A stretch of 64,000 nucleotides of DNA from Rhodococcus opacus (GTDB lineage Bacteria; Actinomycetota; Actinomycetes; Mycobacteriales; Mycobacteriaceae): NCBI RefSeq assembly GCF_012396235.1, contig NZ_JAAXPA010000011.1:1-64000 (forward strand), given 5' to 3'. A program made the translations under genes and the position numbers. This document shows, one piece after another, positions 19,958 to 32,702 of the stretch. Positions within the stretch are counted from its first letter, which is position 1. Every line of letters begins with the position of its first letter. The notes under the pieces are model-generated. The model made no database searches and was not told the DNA's origin. It was given only the letters and a program-made list of their open reading frames with translations.

Positions 19958-20173
19958 ATGGCTGACATCGGGGTCTTCGCCAAGAGCGCTCGGATCACGG
20001 GACCGTCGCGCGCCGATCTGCAGGCGGAGCTGAAGGAGCGCTACCAGGCCGGTGCGAGTATCCGTTCCCTTGCCCGGGAAATGGGGAGATCGTACGGATT
20101 CGTCCGCAACATCCTCGCGGAATCCGAGGTGGAGCTCCGCGGACGAGGCGGAGCTCACCGTCGCAAGACCTGA
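19958..20173 (+). CDS. Small helix-turn-helix protein (Rv1473A-like)
   Basis: A 71-aa basic protein. The C-terminal half contains a helix-turn-helix (LKERYQAGASIRSLAREMGRSYGFVRNIL) like those in resolvase or sigma-like DNA-binding domains. I chose ATG 19958 because GGAGGAG is just upstream (19948-19954); the frame is open 12 codons earlier from a GTG. It sits 73 bp after the ABC-F gene in the same order as Rv1473/Rv1473A, so it may regulate or be co-transcribed with it. Targets are unknown. Confidence 0.8.
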   Translation: MADIGVFAKSARITGPSRADLQAELKERYQAGASIRSLAREMGRSYGFVRNILAESEVELRGRGGAHRRKT

Positions 20174-20198
20174 CCGGTGTCGGTGGGGGAGTGCGGTG

Positions 20199-20765
20199 TC
20201 AGTCGCGGCGTCGGACGGATTCCTCGACGAGGTCGAGGACGGCCGACAGGTTGTCGCCGGCGTGCCCGGAGGCGATGCGTGCGACGAGGCCGTCCAGAAC
20301 CAGGTCCAGGTAGCCGATCAGCACGTCGGTCGGGACGTCGTCGCGGAGGCGGCCCGCGGACTTCTGCCGCGCGAGACGCGCCATGGTCGCCTCGGTGAGT
20401 TCCGCCGACCGTTGTGACCAGCTTCTGCGGAAGTCGGGATCGTTCCGCAGCCGTCGGGCGATTTCGAGCCGGGTTCCCAGCCAGTCGAACTGTTCGGGCT
20501 GGGCGAGCATGTCCCGCATCACCTGGACGAGGCCCTCGTGTGCGACCACGTCGGCCATCCTGGTCGCGTCCTCGTGGGCGAGCGCCAGGAACAAGCCGTC
20601 CTTGTCCTTGAAGTGATGGAAGATCGCCCCACGTGACAGTCCGGTCACTTCTTCGAGCCGGCGGACGGTGGCGCCGTCGTAGCCGTATTCGGCAAAGCAA
20701 CGGCGGGCGCCGCTGAGGATCTGACTGCGCCGTGCCGCGAGATGGTCTTCACTGACCTTGGGCAA
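20199..20765 (-). CDS. acnR: TetR-family repressor AcnR
   Basis: A 188-aa TetR-type regulator. The HTH lies in residues 25-50 (GATVRRLEEVTGLSRGAIFHHF), followed by the long helical ligand-binding domain. I chose TTG 20765 because AAGGAGG precedes it at the right distance; the frame is open 53 codons upstream through a repeat region. It lies directly downstream of acnA on the same strand, as in Corynebacterium glutamicum, where AcnR represses aconitase. A sequence very like the published AcnR operator lies upstream of acnA here (23920-23935). Matches Rv1474c. Confidence 0.85.
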   Translation of the reverse strand: MPKVSEDHLAARRSQILSGARRCFAEYGYDGATVRRLEEVTGLSRGAIFHHFKDKDGLFLALAHEDATRMADVVAHEGLVQVMRDMLAQPEQFDWLGTRLEIARRLRNDPDFRRSWSQRSAELTEATMARLARQKSAGRLRDDVPTDVLIGYLDLVLDGLVARIASGHAGDNLSAVLDLVEESVRRRD

Positions 20766-20782
20766 AGTGCCTCCTTCGTCGG

Positions 20783-20927
20783 CCTGTGAGTGTTTTTCGG
20801 CCCTCGACATGTGAGGGCCACCGAAAGCGCGAAGCGCGCACGACCACCTCGATCGGGACAGCGGCGAAGCTCCCCTGAAACTGGTCGTGCGCGCTTCGTG
20901 CCTGTCATGGCCGAAAACACTCACAGG
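20783..20927. repeat. Nested inverted repeats between acnA and acnR
   Basis: Outer arms: 20783-20802 pairs with 20909-20927 (CCTGTGAGTGTTTTTCGGCC, one extra T). Inner arms: 20830-20846 (CGAAGCGCGCACGACCA) pair perfectly with 20882-20898. A diverged copy of the right outer arm follows at 20943-20961 (GGCCGAAAGCTCGCACAGG). The unit is about 145 bp and could fold as a cruciform or long RNA hairpin in the acnA-acnR transcript. It resembles a repetitive intergenic element, but its copy number cannot be judged here. Confidence 0.75.
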
Positions 20928-20958
20928 TGCGTAGCGTCTGTGGGCCGAAAGCTCGCAC

Positions 20959-20972
20959 AGGCGCGGTAGCGC

Positions 20973-20974
<2 letters not shown>
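20959..20974 (-). terminator. Short hairpin at the acnA stop
   Basis: AGGCGC (20959-20964) pairs with GCGCCT (20969-20974) around GGTA, overlapping the acnA stop codon (20973-20975). It is small and lacks a T-run. It may be an attenuator between acnA and acnR rather than a full terminator. Confidence 0.35.
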
Positions 20975-23792
<2,818 letters not shown>

Positions 23793-23919
23793 CTATGAGG
23801 GTCGCCGCCGACGGGGCTGTGTCGACGGCTGCAGGCACTGCGGGCACGACTGATCCGTGTGCGCTGTCGTGCTAGCGATGACGGAATCGGCCCATACCGC
23901 GGTACCTCCGATAGTCTAA

Positions 23920-23935
23920 CAGTACGCTTGTCCTG
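23920..23935. promoter_or_regulatory. AcnR operator upstream of acnA
   Basis: CAGTACGCTTGTCCTG is an imperfect palindrome (CAGTAC/GTCCTG) and differs by two bases from the C. glutamicum AcnR site as I recall it (CAGAACGCTTGTACTG). It lies between acnA and the divergent membrane-protein gene, next to a TAGACT -10-like box on the minus strand (23912-23917). It could affect both promoters. The rest of the 23778-24083 gap shows nothing else I can name. Confidence 0.7.
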
Positions 23936-24083
23936 TGAGAATTCGGGGGGAATCGAGCGTGTACCCCTCGGCGATTCTCCTCGATCCCGACGCGGGACGC
24001 GCGCGGACGGAACGGAACTTCGGGGACTCCTCACGTAGTGTTCACGCGAGGCTTTACGTTCCTACAGCAAACCCGGATGAGAG

Positions 24084-24689
24084 ATGCCTGCCCCTATCGC
24101 CACCGCACTTCCTGCCAGTGTCACGCTCCCCGTCCATTCGGCCCTCCCGTTGTCGACGGACCTTCCGGAAGACATCGACGTCTCCGACGTGGTCGCGGAC
24201 GTGTCCGACGACGGCGTGTCGGCGCCGTCCGACGAGGCGAGTGAACTCGCCGCCGTGGTCGACCGCGCGGCCGAGCACGGGATCAAGCTGAGCATCGTGG
24301 TGCTGGACGAGGATCCCGGCCGCGATTCGCAGCTGCGCGACCTCGCGACCGAGGTCGGGGCGGAAGAGGGTGGCACCGTTCTGGTGCTGAGTCCCAGCTG
24401 GGTCGGCACGTACAGCGATTCGATCAGCCGGGTCCTGCTCGAATCGGGTCAGGACCGCACCTACACCGGCGATGCGGTGGTCTCCGCGAATCACTTCGTC
24501 GACGAGGTGATCGAGCCGGGACCGCCGTGGGCCTTGTTCACGGCCGTCATCGTCGCGATCGTCGTGATCGCGTCGGCTGCCACGTTCTTCGCGAAATCGC
24601 GCCGGGCGTCCGTATCCCGTGACGACACGGCAGAAAAGCGCGACAGCGCTTCGGGGGCCGGCACGTCGTACGAGCGGCCGAAGCCCTGA
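24084..24689 (+). CDS. DUF6676-like membrane-anchored protein (Rv1476-like)
   Basis: A 201-aa protein of unknown function. Residues 1-145 are hydrophilic with an alpha/beta pattern (IKLSIVVLDEDPGRD, GGTVLVLSPSWVGTYS). One transmembrane helix follows (about 150-170, WALFTAVIVAIVVIASAATF), then a short charged tail. It is likely anchored with the large domain outside the cytoplasm. It is the gene before ripA in both this window and M. tuberculosis (Rv1476-Rv1477), which suggests a link with cell-wall hydrolysis, by context only. Confidence 0.78.
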   Translation: MPAPIATALPASVTLPVHSALPLSTDLPEDIDVSDVVADVSDDGVSAPSDEASELAAVVDRAAEHGIKLSIVVLDEDPGRDSQLRDLATEVGAEEGGTVLVLSPSWVGTYSDSISRVLLESGQDRTYTGDAVVSANHFVDEVIEPGPPWALFTAVIVAIVVIASAATFFAKSRRASVSRDDTAEKRDSASGAGTSYERPKP

Positions 24690-25046
24690 CTCCTCCCGAA
24701 TTCCCGGGATAACTCGGCGGCAATTTCACGATTCGCCCACGCGTGGCCGCTGCCTGCGTCGATGCGCGTAAATAGCGCCGACGATTCACAGTTCGACATT
24801 TCCGCTGGTCAAATTACTCATGTGTTATTTGTGACTAAAGTTTCCATAGAGTCCGGAAGTGTCGTACGGTGCATTTGGCGCTCTTGGGGAAGAAGTGTCG
24901 CAGGCTGGTGATTGACGTCCAAAGTGACGGCGATCCGGTGTATATCGGTGTCGCCGAAGCGCGGGAAGGTGTGGCTGCCGCAAATTTCTCCCCACGACGA
25001 GCACGGCGCGGTGTGCGTGATCGGTGCAGAACCGAGGGAGAGAGTT
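24690..25046 (+). promoter_or_regulatory. Long leader region of ripA
   Basis: A 357-bp gap without a gene. An A/T-rich stretch at 24806-24850 is the likeliest promoter. On the minus strand it reads GTCACAAATAACACA (24821-24835), reminiscent of GTCACA-type direct repeats described for the response regulator MtrA, which controls cell-wall hydrolases in mycobacteria. The leader downstream would be about 190 nt. I compared it with the c-di-AMP (ydaO) riboswitch found before such genes and did not find its conserved blocks. Confidence 0.35.
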
Positions 25047-26570
25047 GTGAAGCGACAAGCACGAGCTGGAGTGGGGCACCGTAGCTTCTCCCGCGGGCGC
25101 ACTCGCACGGCGCGACTCCTGATCGGATTGGGCATCGTCGGAGCCCTGATCACCAGCACGCCCGGCCTGGCCGCGGCGGTGCCACCCCCGCCGCCGAATC
25201 CGTCCGACAACGACATCGCGCAGGCCCAGACCCAGGTGTCGGCGGGCCTCGGGCAGGTCAGCGAACTGATCAACCAGGTCGCCTCCGCGGATCAGCAACT
25301 CGCTCAGCTCGACAACGAGGTCGCCATCAAGCGTGAGGACGTGAACCGGGCCCTGGTCGATCTGCAGAACGCCCGCAGCGCCGCCGATCTGGCGGCCGGC
25401 GTGGTCGGGGCCTCACAGCAGGCGCTGCGCGACGCCGGCGCGCAGATCGAACTCGCGCAGAAGGACTTCGACAAGTACGCCCGGTCGAGCTACACGCAGG
25501 GCACCAACGTCTCGTCGATCTCGACCTACCTGGGCGCCCAGGGGCCCGGCGACGTCCTGGATCGGGCGCAGGTTCTGAAACTCCTGGCCACCAGCCAGAA
25601 TGTAGTGCTCGAGGGTCTGCAGCGGGCACGGACCGCGCAGGCCAACAAGGATTCCGCGGCCCGCGAGGCGAAGCAGCAGGCGGACGTGGCCGCCGATCAG
25701 GCCGCGTCGAAGAGGTCGCTGGCGGAGCAGGCGATCGCGATCGCTCGGTCGGCGCTGCAGGACCAGGCGGCCAAGAAGGCGCAGATCGAGAGCAACCGCG
25801 CCGCCGCCCAGGCCCAGCTCGACGCCGCCCGCGGGAACGTCGCGGGGTTGCAGGGGCAGCGTGAGGCATACGCGACGTGGGAGGACCAGAAACGCGCCGA
25901 GGACGCGCAGAAGGCTGCCATCGCCGCCGCGGCCCGGGAGGCCGCGACGCAGGCCGCGGCGCGGGTGGCCGCCAACGAGGCGGCTCGACAGCGCGCCGCG
26001 GAACTCGCCGCGGGGCAGCGCGCGCACACCACGATCGAGGAGGACTCGGAAGACGAGGACTCCGACTCCTCGGCCGACGGCGGGACGACCACGCCGAAGT
26101 CCACCCCCAAATCGAAGCCGTCGACCAGCGGTGAGGACCTGACCGGCAGCGAGGCCATCGAGACCGTCATCGATCGGGGACTGTCCCAGATAGGTGTGGA
26201 GTACGCGTGGGGCGGCGGCGACGAGAACGGCCCCACCCTCGGCATCCGTGACGGCGGTGTCGCCGACAGTTACGGCGACTTCAACAAGGTCGGTTTCGAC
26301 TGCTCCGGTCTGATGATCTACGCGTTCGCCGGGATCGGCATCTCCCTGCCGCACTACACCGGGTATCAATACACCGCGGGCGAGCAGGTTCCCTCGGAGG
26401 AGATGCAGCGCGGCGACATGATCTTCTGGGGCCCGAACGCCAGCCAGCACGTCGCCCTGTATCTCGGAGACGACCAGATGCTCGAGGCCCCCGAGTCGGG
26501 GGACGTCGTCAAGATCTCCCCGGTGCGATGGGACGGCATGACCCCTTACGCTGTCCGTATGGTGTCGTGA
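25047..26570 (+). CDS. ripA: RipA-type peptidoglycan endopeptidase (NlpC/P60)
   Basis: Secreted hydrolase cutting peptide stems of peptidoglycan, needed for daughter-cell separation in Corynebacteriales. It is 507 aa: signal peptide 1-44 ending GLAAA, a long Ala/Gln-rich coiled coil (about 55-320), an acidic then Ser/Thr/Pro linker, and the catalytic domain 395-507. The catalytic triad is C419 (GFDCSGL), H468 (SQHVALYL) and E480 (LEAPESG). The +49/+61 spacing is the same as in M. tuberculosis RipA as I recall it. The GTG start follows GAGGGAGAG. No second NlpC/P60 gene follows, unlike the ripA-ripB tandem of M. tuberculosis. Confidence 0.92.
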   Translation: MKRQARAGVGHRSFSRGRTRTARLLIGLGIVGALITSTPGLAAAVPPPPPNPSDNDIAQAQTQVSAGLGQVSELINQVASADQQLAQLDNEVAIKREDVNRALVDLQNARSAADLAAGVVGASQQALRDAGAQIELAQKDFDKYARSSYTQGTNVSSISTYLGAQGPGDVLDRAQVLKLLATSQNVVLEGLQRARTAQANKDSAAREAKQQADVAADQAASKRSLAEQAIAIARSALQDQAAKKAQIESNRAAAQAQLDAARGNVAGLQGQREAYATWEDQKRAEDAQKAAIAAAAREAATQAAARVAANEAARQRAAELAAGQRAHTTIEEDSEDEDSDSSADGGTTTPKSTPKSKPSTSGEDLTGSEAIETVIDRGLSQIGVEYAWGGGDENGPTLGIRDGGVADSYGDFNKVGFDCSGLMIYAFAGIGISLPHYTGYQYTAGEQVPSEEMQRGDMIFWGPNASQHVALYLGDDQMLEAPESGDVVKISPVRWDGMTPYAVRMVS

Positions 26571-26699
26571 TCCATGATGTCGATGAAGTAGTCCGCAGTG
26601 CGGATCGTGCTTGGTTGCGGCGGGGGTTGCTTGCACCTGGAATAGTTGAGCAAGTACGTGAACGGGCGGAACGATCTAGGTGAAAGCGGTGGATTCTTG

Positions 26700-27950
26700 G
26701 TGACCTCACGTGATGATGCGGTATCGGAGGGTGCAGCCCGGAAGGAGTCGCCCGCGAAGGCCGCTCCCGAAGGTGTGAAGAACGGGGGTGCGGCCAACGG
26801 ATCGGGTCCCCAGAACGTCACCGCGCCGAATGCACCCTCACAGAACACGGGCACGCAGAGCGCGACGGCGAAGACTGTCGCGCCCAGTCTCGCCGCCGAC
26901 GTCCAGACGCTGGAACGCGCGATCTACGAGGTCAAGCGCGTGATCGTCGGGCAGGACCGGCTCGTGGAGCGGATCCTGGTCGGTCTGCTCGCGAAAGGGC
27001 ACGTGCTGCTCGAGGGTGTGCCGGGTGTCGCGAAGACCCTGGCCGTCGAGACGTTCGCGAAGGTGGTCGGCGGATCCTTCTCGCGTGTCCAGTTCACCCC
27101 CGACCTGGTGCCCACCGACCTGATCGGTACGCGCATCTACCGGCAGGGGCGCGAGGAGTTCGACACCGAACTCGGTCCCGTCGTCGCGAACTTCGTGCTC
27201 GCCGACGAGATCAACCGCGCGCCGGCGAAGGTGCAGTCGGCGCTGCTCGAGGTGATGGCCGAGCGGCACGTCTCGATCGGCGGCAAGCGGTACCACATGC
27301 CCGACCCGTTCCTGGTGATGGCGACGCAGAACCCGATCGAGAACGAGGGTGTGTACCCGCTGCCGGAGGCGCAGCGCGACCGCTTCCTGTTCAAGATCCT
27401 CGTCGACTACCCGACGGTGGAGGAGGAGCGCGAGATCGTCTACCGGATGGGTGTCGATGCGCCGGAACCTCACCAGGTCCTCGATCCCGAGGAGCTCGTC
27501 CGCCTGCAGAAGGTCGCGAGCGGTGTCTTCGTGCACCATGCGCTCGTCGACTACGTGGTCCGGGTCATCGCGGCCACACGCACGCCGGCCGAATTCGGTC
27601 TCCCCGAGGTCGACGGCTGGATCGCGTACGGCGCGTCTCCGCGCGCGACGCTGGGCATCATCTCCTCGGCCCGGGCGCTGGCGTTGCTGCGTGGGCGTGA
27701 CTACGTGGTGCCGCAGGACGTGCTCGAGGTGATCCCGGACGTGCTGCGTCACCGTCTCGTGCTGTCCTATGACGCTCTCGCCGACGAGGTCAGCCCGGAC
27801 GACGTCATCTCCCGCGTGCTGCAGACCGTGGGTCTGCCGCAGATCGCCGCACAGCCGACGACGGTCCCGGCCGCTCCCGCCGGTCACCACGGACCGCCGG
27901 TCCCGTCCACGTCGGTGCCCGGACCGACGGCGATGAGCCAGCCACGGTGA
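26700..27950 (+). CDS. moxR1: MoxR-family AAA+ ATPase
   Basis: A 416-aa AAA+ chaperone-like ATPase. A disordered Ala/Gly/Asn/Ser-rich N-terminus (1-65) precedes the ATPase domain: Walker A GVPGVAKT, Walker B VLADEIN, sensor 1 MATQNPIE. The C-terminus is Pro-rich. I chose GTG 26700 (VTSRDD), which aligns with the mycobacterial start MTS; a TTG at 26646 is the alternative. The next two genes overlap by 4 bp each, giving the standard MoxR-DUF58-VWA module thought to assist maturation of partner proteins. Matches Rv1479. Confidence 0.92.
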   Translation: MTSRDDAVSEGAARKESPAKAAPEGVKNGGAANGSGPQNVTAPNAPSQNTGTQSATAKTVAPSLAADVQTLERAIYEVKRVIVGQDRLVERILVGLLAKGHVLLEGVPGVAKTLAVETFAKVVGGSFSRVQFTPDLVPTDLIGTRIYRQGREEFDTELGPVVANFVLADEINRAPAKVQSALLEVMAERHVSIGGKRYHMPDPFLVMATQNPIENEGVYPLPEAQRDRFLFKILVDYPTVEEEREIVYRMGVDAPEPHQVLDPEELVRLQKVASGVFVHHALVDYVVRVIAATRTPAEFGLPEVDGWIAYGASPRATLGIISSARALALLRGRDYVVPQDVLEVIPDVLRHRLVLSYDALADEVSPDDVISRVLQTVGLPQIAAQPTTVPAAPAGHHGPPVPSTSVPGPTAMSQPR

Positions 27951-28921
27951 GTGCGCGTACCGCCGGTGCGCAGAGCTCCGGCCCGCCGCCGTCGTTTCGC
28001 TCCGGCGAACTCCGTGATCCCAAACTGTCCGCGGCGCTGCGGACGCTGGAACTGACCGTCCGCCGCCGGCTCGACGGCGTGCTGCACGGCGACCACCTGG
28101 GCCTGATCCCGGGACCGGGCTCCGAACCGGGTGATGCGCGCGAGTACCAGCCGGGCGACGACGTGCGTCAGATGGACTGGTCGGTGACCGCCCGGACGAC
28201 GCACCCGCACGTCCGGCAGTCGGTGGCCGACCGGGAACTCGAGACGTGGCTCGTCGTCGATCTGTCGTCGAGCCTCGACTTCGGTACCGCCGACTGCGAG
28301 AAGCGGGACCTCGTGGTGGCCGCTGCCGCCGCCGTCACGCACCTGACCAGTGGCGGCGGGAACCGGATCGGGGCGATCGTCTCGACCGGCGCCCAGACCA
28401 CCCGGATCCCGGCCCGCGGAGGCCGCATCCACGCGCAGGCGATGCTGCGTCAGATCGCGACCACCCCGCACGCCCCGGACGGGGTGCGGGGAGACCTGCA
28501 GGGTGCGGTGGAGTCGTTGCGCCGACCCCAGCGTCGCCGCGGTCTGGCCGTCGTCATCAGTGACTTCCTCGGACCAATCGACTGGGAGCGGTCGCTGCGG
28601 GCGATCTCGGGCCGCCACGACGTACTCGGTGTCGAGGTGCTCGACCCGCGAGATCTGGAATTACCCGACATAGGGGATGTAGTGCTGCACGATCCGGAGT
28701 CCGGACGGACCCGCGAGTTCACGACCACACCGCAACTGCGCGCCGACTTCGCGCGGGCCGCCGACGAGCACCGCCTGCAGGTGGAGCAGTCGTTGCGGCG
28801 TTGCGGCGCACCGCTGCTCAGTCTGCGGACCGACCGGGACTGGATCTCGGACGTCGTGCGGTTCGTGTCCGCCCGGAAGCACAGTTACGGGACCGCGACG
28901 AACCAGAGGTCCCGCCGGTGA
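27947..28921 (+). CDS. DUF58 domain protein
   Basis: A 324-aa protein. The DUF58 hallmark appears around residue 65 ([22 protein letters not shown]), followed by a VWA-like fold with [11 protein letters not shown] at the metal-site position. It is soluble, unlike DUF58 proteins that carry N-terminal helices. It overlaps moxR1 by GTGA and the VWA gene by GTGA, so the three are translationally coupled. It is presumed to be a MoxR partner. Matches Rv1480. Confidence 0.9.
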   Translation: MSARTAGAQSSGPPPSFRSGELRDPKLSAALRTLELTVRRRLDGVLHGDHLGLIPGPGSEPGDAREYQPGDDVRQMDWSVTARTTHPHVRQSVADRELETWLVVDLSSSLDFGTADCEKRDLVVAAAAAVTHLTSGGGNRIGAIVSTGAQTTRIPARGGRIHAQAMLRQIATTPHAPDGVRGDLQGAVESLRRPQRRRGLAVVISDFLGPIDWERSLRAISGRHDVLGVEVLDPRDLELPDIGDVVLHDPESGRTREFTTTPQLRADFARAADEHRLQVEQSLRRCGAPLLSLRTDRDWISDVVRFVSARKHSYGTATNQRSRR

Positions 28922-29898
28922 GCCTTTCCCAGTTCACCTCGCCGTGGTGGCTGCTCTTCCTCCTGATCGTCGTGGCACTGGTCGCGGGATACGTGTGGGT
29001 GCAGCGTCAGCGGCAGAAGCACACCCTCCGGTTCACCAACTTCGCGCTCCTCGAGAAGGTCGCGCCGTCGAGGCCTGGCCGGGCCCGGCACATTCCGGCG
29101 CTGCTGATGGTGCTGGCGCTGGTGTTCTTCAGTGTGGCGCTGGCCGGACCGACGGAGGACAAGCGGGTTCCACGGAACCGGGCGACCGTGATCCTCGTCA
29201 TCGACGTGTCGTTGTCGATGAAGGCGACCGACGTGGAACCGACCCGGCTGGCCGCCGCGCAGGACGCCGCGAAGTCGTTCGCCGACGGGCTCACCCCCGG
29301 CATCAACCTCGGTCTCGTCGCGTTCGCCGGCACGGCCTCGGTGCTGGTGTCGCCGACCACCAACCGGGAGGCGTCGAAGGTCGCGATCGACAATCTGCAG
29401 CTGAGCGAGCGGACCGCCACCGGTGAGGCGATCTTCACGTCGCTGCAGTCGATCGACACGCTGGCCGCGGTGCTCGGCGGCAGTGATCAGGCGCCGCCCG
29501 CCCGCATCGTGCTGCTCTCGGACGGCAAGCAGACGGTGCCCGAGAACCCGGACGATCCGCGCGGCGGGTTCACCGCGGCCCGGCAGGCGAAGGACAAGGA
29601 CGTCCCCATCTCGACGATCTCGTTCGGCACCAGCTACGGCAAGGTCGAGATCGAGGACGAACGCATCCCCGTGCCCGTCGACGATCCGTCACTGCGGGAG
29701 ATCGCGGATCTCTCCGGGGGCAGCTTCTTCACGGCCTCGAGCCTGGAGGAACTGCGCGACGTCTACGACACCCTCGAGGAGCAGATCGGGTTCGAGACCA
29801 CCCGCGGCGACGCCAGCCGCCCCTGGCTCGTGCTGGGGGTCCTGTCCGCCACGGCGGGGCTGATCCTCGCGCTGGTCCTGCGTCAACGGCTGCCGTGA
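28918..29898 (+). CDS. Membrane VWA-domain protein (Rv1481-like)
   Basis: A 326-aa protein with two N-terminal helices (about 9-27 and 58-78), an extracytoplasmic VWA domain, and a C-terminal helix. The MIDAS motif DVSLSM (DxSxS) is intact, with the Thr loop in [12 protein letters not shown] and Asp in VLLSDGKQT. This is the BatA/YfbK-like architecture found with MoxR and DUF58. It starts at a GTG overlapping the DUF58 stop. The gene between this one and fabG1 in M. tuberculosis (Rv1482c) is absent; the gap to fabG1 is 63 bp. Confidence 0.9.
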   Translation: MSLSQFTSPWWLLFLLIVVALVAGYVWVQRQRQKHTLRFTNFALLEKVAPSRPGRARHIPALLMVLALVFFSVALAGPTEDKRVPRNRATVILVIDVSLSMKATDVEPTRLAAAQDAAKSFADGLTPGINLGLVAFAGTASVLVSPTTNREASKVAIDNLQLSERTATGEAIFTSLQSIDTLAAVLGGSDQAPPARIVLLSDGKQTVPENPDDPRGGFTAARQAKDKDVPISTISFGTSYGKVEIEDERIPVPVDDPSLREIADLSGGSFFTASSLEELRDVYDTLEEQIGFETTRGDASRPWLVLGVLSATAGLILALVLRQRLP

Positions 29899-29943
29899 TC
29901 TGCGTTCCACCGCGGCCCCGCGCTTCCACTCCTGCACATCTGA

Positions 29944-30711
<768 letters not shown>

Positions 30712-30759
30712 CTCTCCCCACTCCACTTCCCGGACTTTTTCTTCACAGGAGGACACCTC

Positions 30760-31557
30760 ATGGGCGGATTGCTCGAAGGTAAGACCATTCTCGTCACCGG
30801 CATCATCACGGACGCGTCCATCGCGTTCCACGTCGCCAAGGTCGCCCAGGAACAGGGCGCCAAGGTGATCATCACCGGCTTCGACCGTCTCCGGCTGATC
30901 GACCGCATCGCGCAGCGCCTGCCGCAGCCGGTGCCGCCCGCGCTCGAACTCGACGTGCAGAACCCGGAGCACCTCGCCAGCCTCGCCGACCGCATCCGGG
31001 AGATCGCACCCGAGGGCGTCGACGGCGTCGTGCACTCCATCGCGTTCGCGCCGCGGTCCTGCCTGGGCAGCCCGTTCTTCGACGCACCGTGGTCCGATGT
31101 GGGAGTGGCGTTCGAGGTCTCCGCCTACTCGTACGCGTCGCTGTCGAAGGCGCTGCTGCCGGTGCTGAACGACAACGCGTCGATCGTCGGCATGGACTTC
31201 GATCCCGCCCGCGCGGTGCCGTTCTACAACTGGATGGGTGTCGCCAAGGCGACCCTCGAGTCGGTGAACCGGTATGTCGCCAAGGAGGTCGGCGAACGCG
31301 GTATCCGCTCCAACCTCGTCGCGGCGGGCCCGATCAAGACCCTCGCCGCCAAGGCCATCGCCGGCACCGCCACCGACGACGCCAAGCAGATGAACGAACT
31401 CAACACGGCGTGGGACGAGCGGGCGCCCATCGGCTGGAACGTCGACGACCCGGAGCCGGTCGCGAAGACCGTGTGCACCGTGCTGTCCGACTGGCTGCCC
31501 GGCACCACCGCGTCGATCATCTACGTCGACGGTGGCGCCCACGCGATGGCCGGCTAG
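30760..31557 (+). CDS. inhA: Enoyl-ACP reductase InhA
   Basis: NADH-dependent reductase completing each FAS-II cycle, the target of isoniazid and ethionamide. It is 265 aa, four shorter than the M. tuberculosis enzyme because of small deletions. [11 protein letters not shown] near residue 14 begins the NADH site, S93 (VHSIAFAPR) corresponds to S94 of M. tuberculosis, and the active-site pair is Y156 and K163 in FYNWMGVAK. The ribosome-binding site ACAGGAGG is strong. It is followed by hemH, as in mycobacteria. Matches Rv1484. Confidence 0.96.
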   Translation: MGGLLEGKTILVTGIITDASIAFHVAKVAQEQGAKVIITGFDRLRLIDRIAQRLPQPVPPALELDVQNPEHLASLADRIREIAPEGVDGVVHSIAFAPRSCLGSPFFDAPWSDVGVAFEVSAYSYASLSKALLPVLNDNASIVGMDFDPARAVPFYNWMGVAKATLESVNRYVAKEVGERGIRSNLVAAGPIKTLAAKAIAGTATDDAKQMNELNTAWDERAPIGWNVDDPEPVAKTVCTVLSDWLPGTTASIIYVDGGAHAMAG

Positions 31558-31607
31558 GGCACTACCCGGGGAGTGCGCCCCGAACGGCACCACGGAAGAT
31601 GGGGATC

Positions 31608-32702
31608 ATGATCGCTGCGAATTCGACGGACGGTTCCGGTTCCCGGTTCGATGCCCTTCTCGTGTTGTCGTTCGGGGGTCCGGAGCAGCCCGCCGACGTG
31701 CGCCCGTTCCTGGAGAACGTGACCCGGGGCAGGGGGGTGCCGCCCGAACGTCTGGACGCGGTCGCCGAGCACTACCTGCATTTCGGGGGCGTGTCGCCGA
31801 TCAACGCTCTGAATCGCGACATCATCTCCCGCGTCGAATCCGAATTGGTAAGCGCTGGAATGGATCTGCCCGTCTATTTCGGTAACCGGAACTGGCACCC
31901 GATGGTCGAGGACACCGTCGCCCGGATGGGTGAGGACGGGGTGCGGTCGGCCCTCGTGTTCCCGACGTCGGCGTGGGGCGGGTACTCGGGCTGCAGGCAG
32001 TACCACGAGGACGTCGCGCGGGCGCGGGCCGCAGCCGGGGAGGGGGCTCCGCACCTGCTGAAGCTGCGCCAGTACTACGACCACCCGCTGCTGATCGGGG
32101 CGTTCGCCGACGCCGTCCGCGAGGCCGCGGTGCAGCTCCCCGCCGGGTGCCGGGCGCGCCTGGTGTTCACCGCGCATTCCGTGCCGGTGTCCGCTGACGT
32201 CAACGCGGGACCGCCCGCGGAGGGTGGTCGTCTCTACAGCCGGCAGGTGGCCGAGGCGGCCCGGCTCACCGCCCACGCCGCCGGCTTCGACGACTTCGAC
32301 CTGGTGTGGCAGTCCCGGTCCGGGCCACCCCAGGTGCCGTGGCTCGAACCGGACATCTGTGACCACCTGGACGCCCTCGCCGGCCGCGGTGTGGGCGCGG
32401 TGATCGTGTGCCCGGTGGGATTCGTGTCCGACCACCTCGAGGTGGTGTGGGATCTCGACACCGAGGCCCGGGACAAGGCGGCCGAACTCGGCATCGACTT
32501 CGTACGCGCGGCCACCCCCGGAACGGATCGGCGGTTCGCCGAACTCGTCGTCGCACTCGTGGCCGAGCAACTGGCCGGCACACCCGCCGCGCGGCTCGGT
32601 TCCGAGCCGCTGCTCGGTTCGACCCTGGACGGTCGGTCCTGCGCGGTCGACTGCTGCAAGGCCGTGGTCAGGCCGTCAGGCCGTCCCGCGCACACGCGTT
32701 GA
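31608..32702 (+). CDS. hemH: Ferrochelatase / coproporphyrin ferrochelatase
   Basis: Inserts Fe2+ into the porphyrin; in actinobacteria the substrate is likely coproporphyrin III, as in the coproporphyrin-dependent route. It is 364 aa. The active-site His is in [10 protein letters not shown] and the acidic residue in [15 protein letters not shown]. Candidate [2Fe-2S] ligands are C129 (YSGCRQY) and the C-terminal C345, C349 and C350 (SCAVDCCKA), as in other actinobacterial ferrochelatases. I chose ATG 31608 over 31599 because GGAAG is better spaced for it. The 3' end overlaps the convergent next gene by 35 bp. Matches Rv1485. Confidence 0.92.
   Translation: MIAANSTDGSGSRFDALLVLSFGGPEQPADVRPFLENVTRGRGVPPERLDAVAEHYLHFGGVSPINALNRDIISRVESELVSAGMDLPVYFGNRNWHPMVEDTVARMGEDGVRSALVFPTSAWGGYSGCRQYHEDVARARAAAGEGAPHLLKLRQYYDHPLLIGAFADAVREAAVQLPAGCRARLVFTAHSVPVSADVNAGPPAEGGRLYSRQVAEAARLTAHAAGFDDFDLVWQSRSGPPQVPWLEPDICDHLDALAGRGVGAVIVCPVGFVSDHLEVVWDLDTEARDKAAELGIDFVRAATPGTDRRFAELVVALVAEQLAGTPAARLGSEPLLGSTLDGRSCAVDCCKAVVRPSGRPAHTR

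Noticed and set aside
24840-25046. c-di-AMP (ydaO) riboswitch before ripA
   Set aside because: Expected by analogy with actinobacterial hydrolase genes, but the conserved GAA/GGGTGAATC-type blocks are not present.
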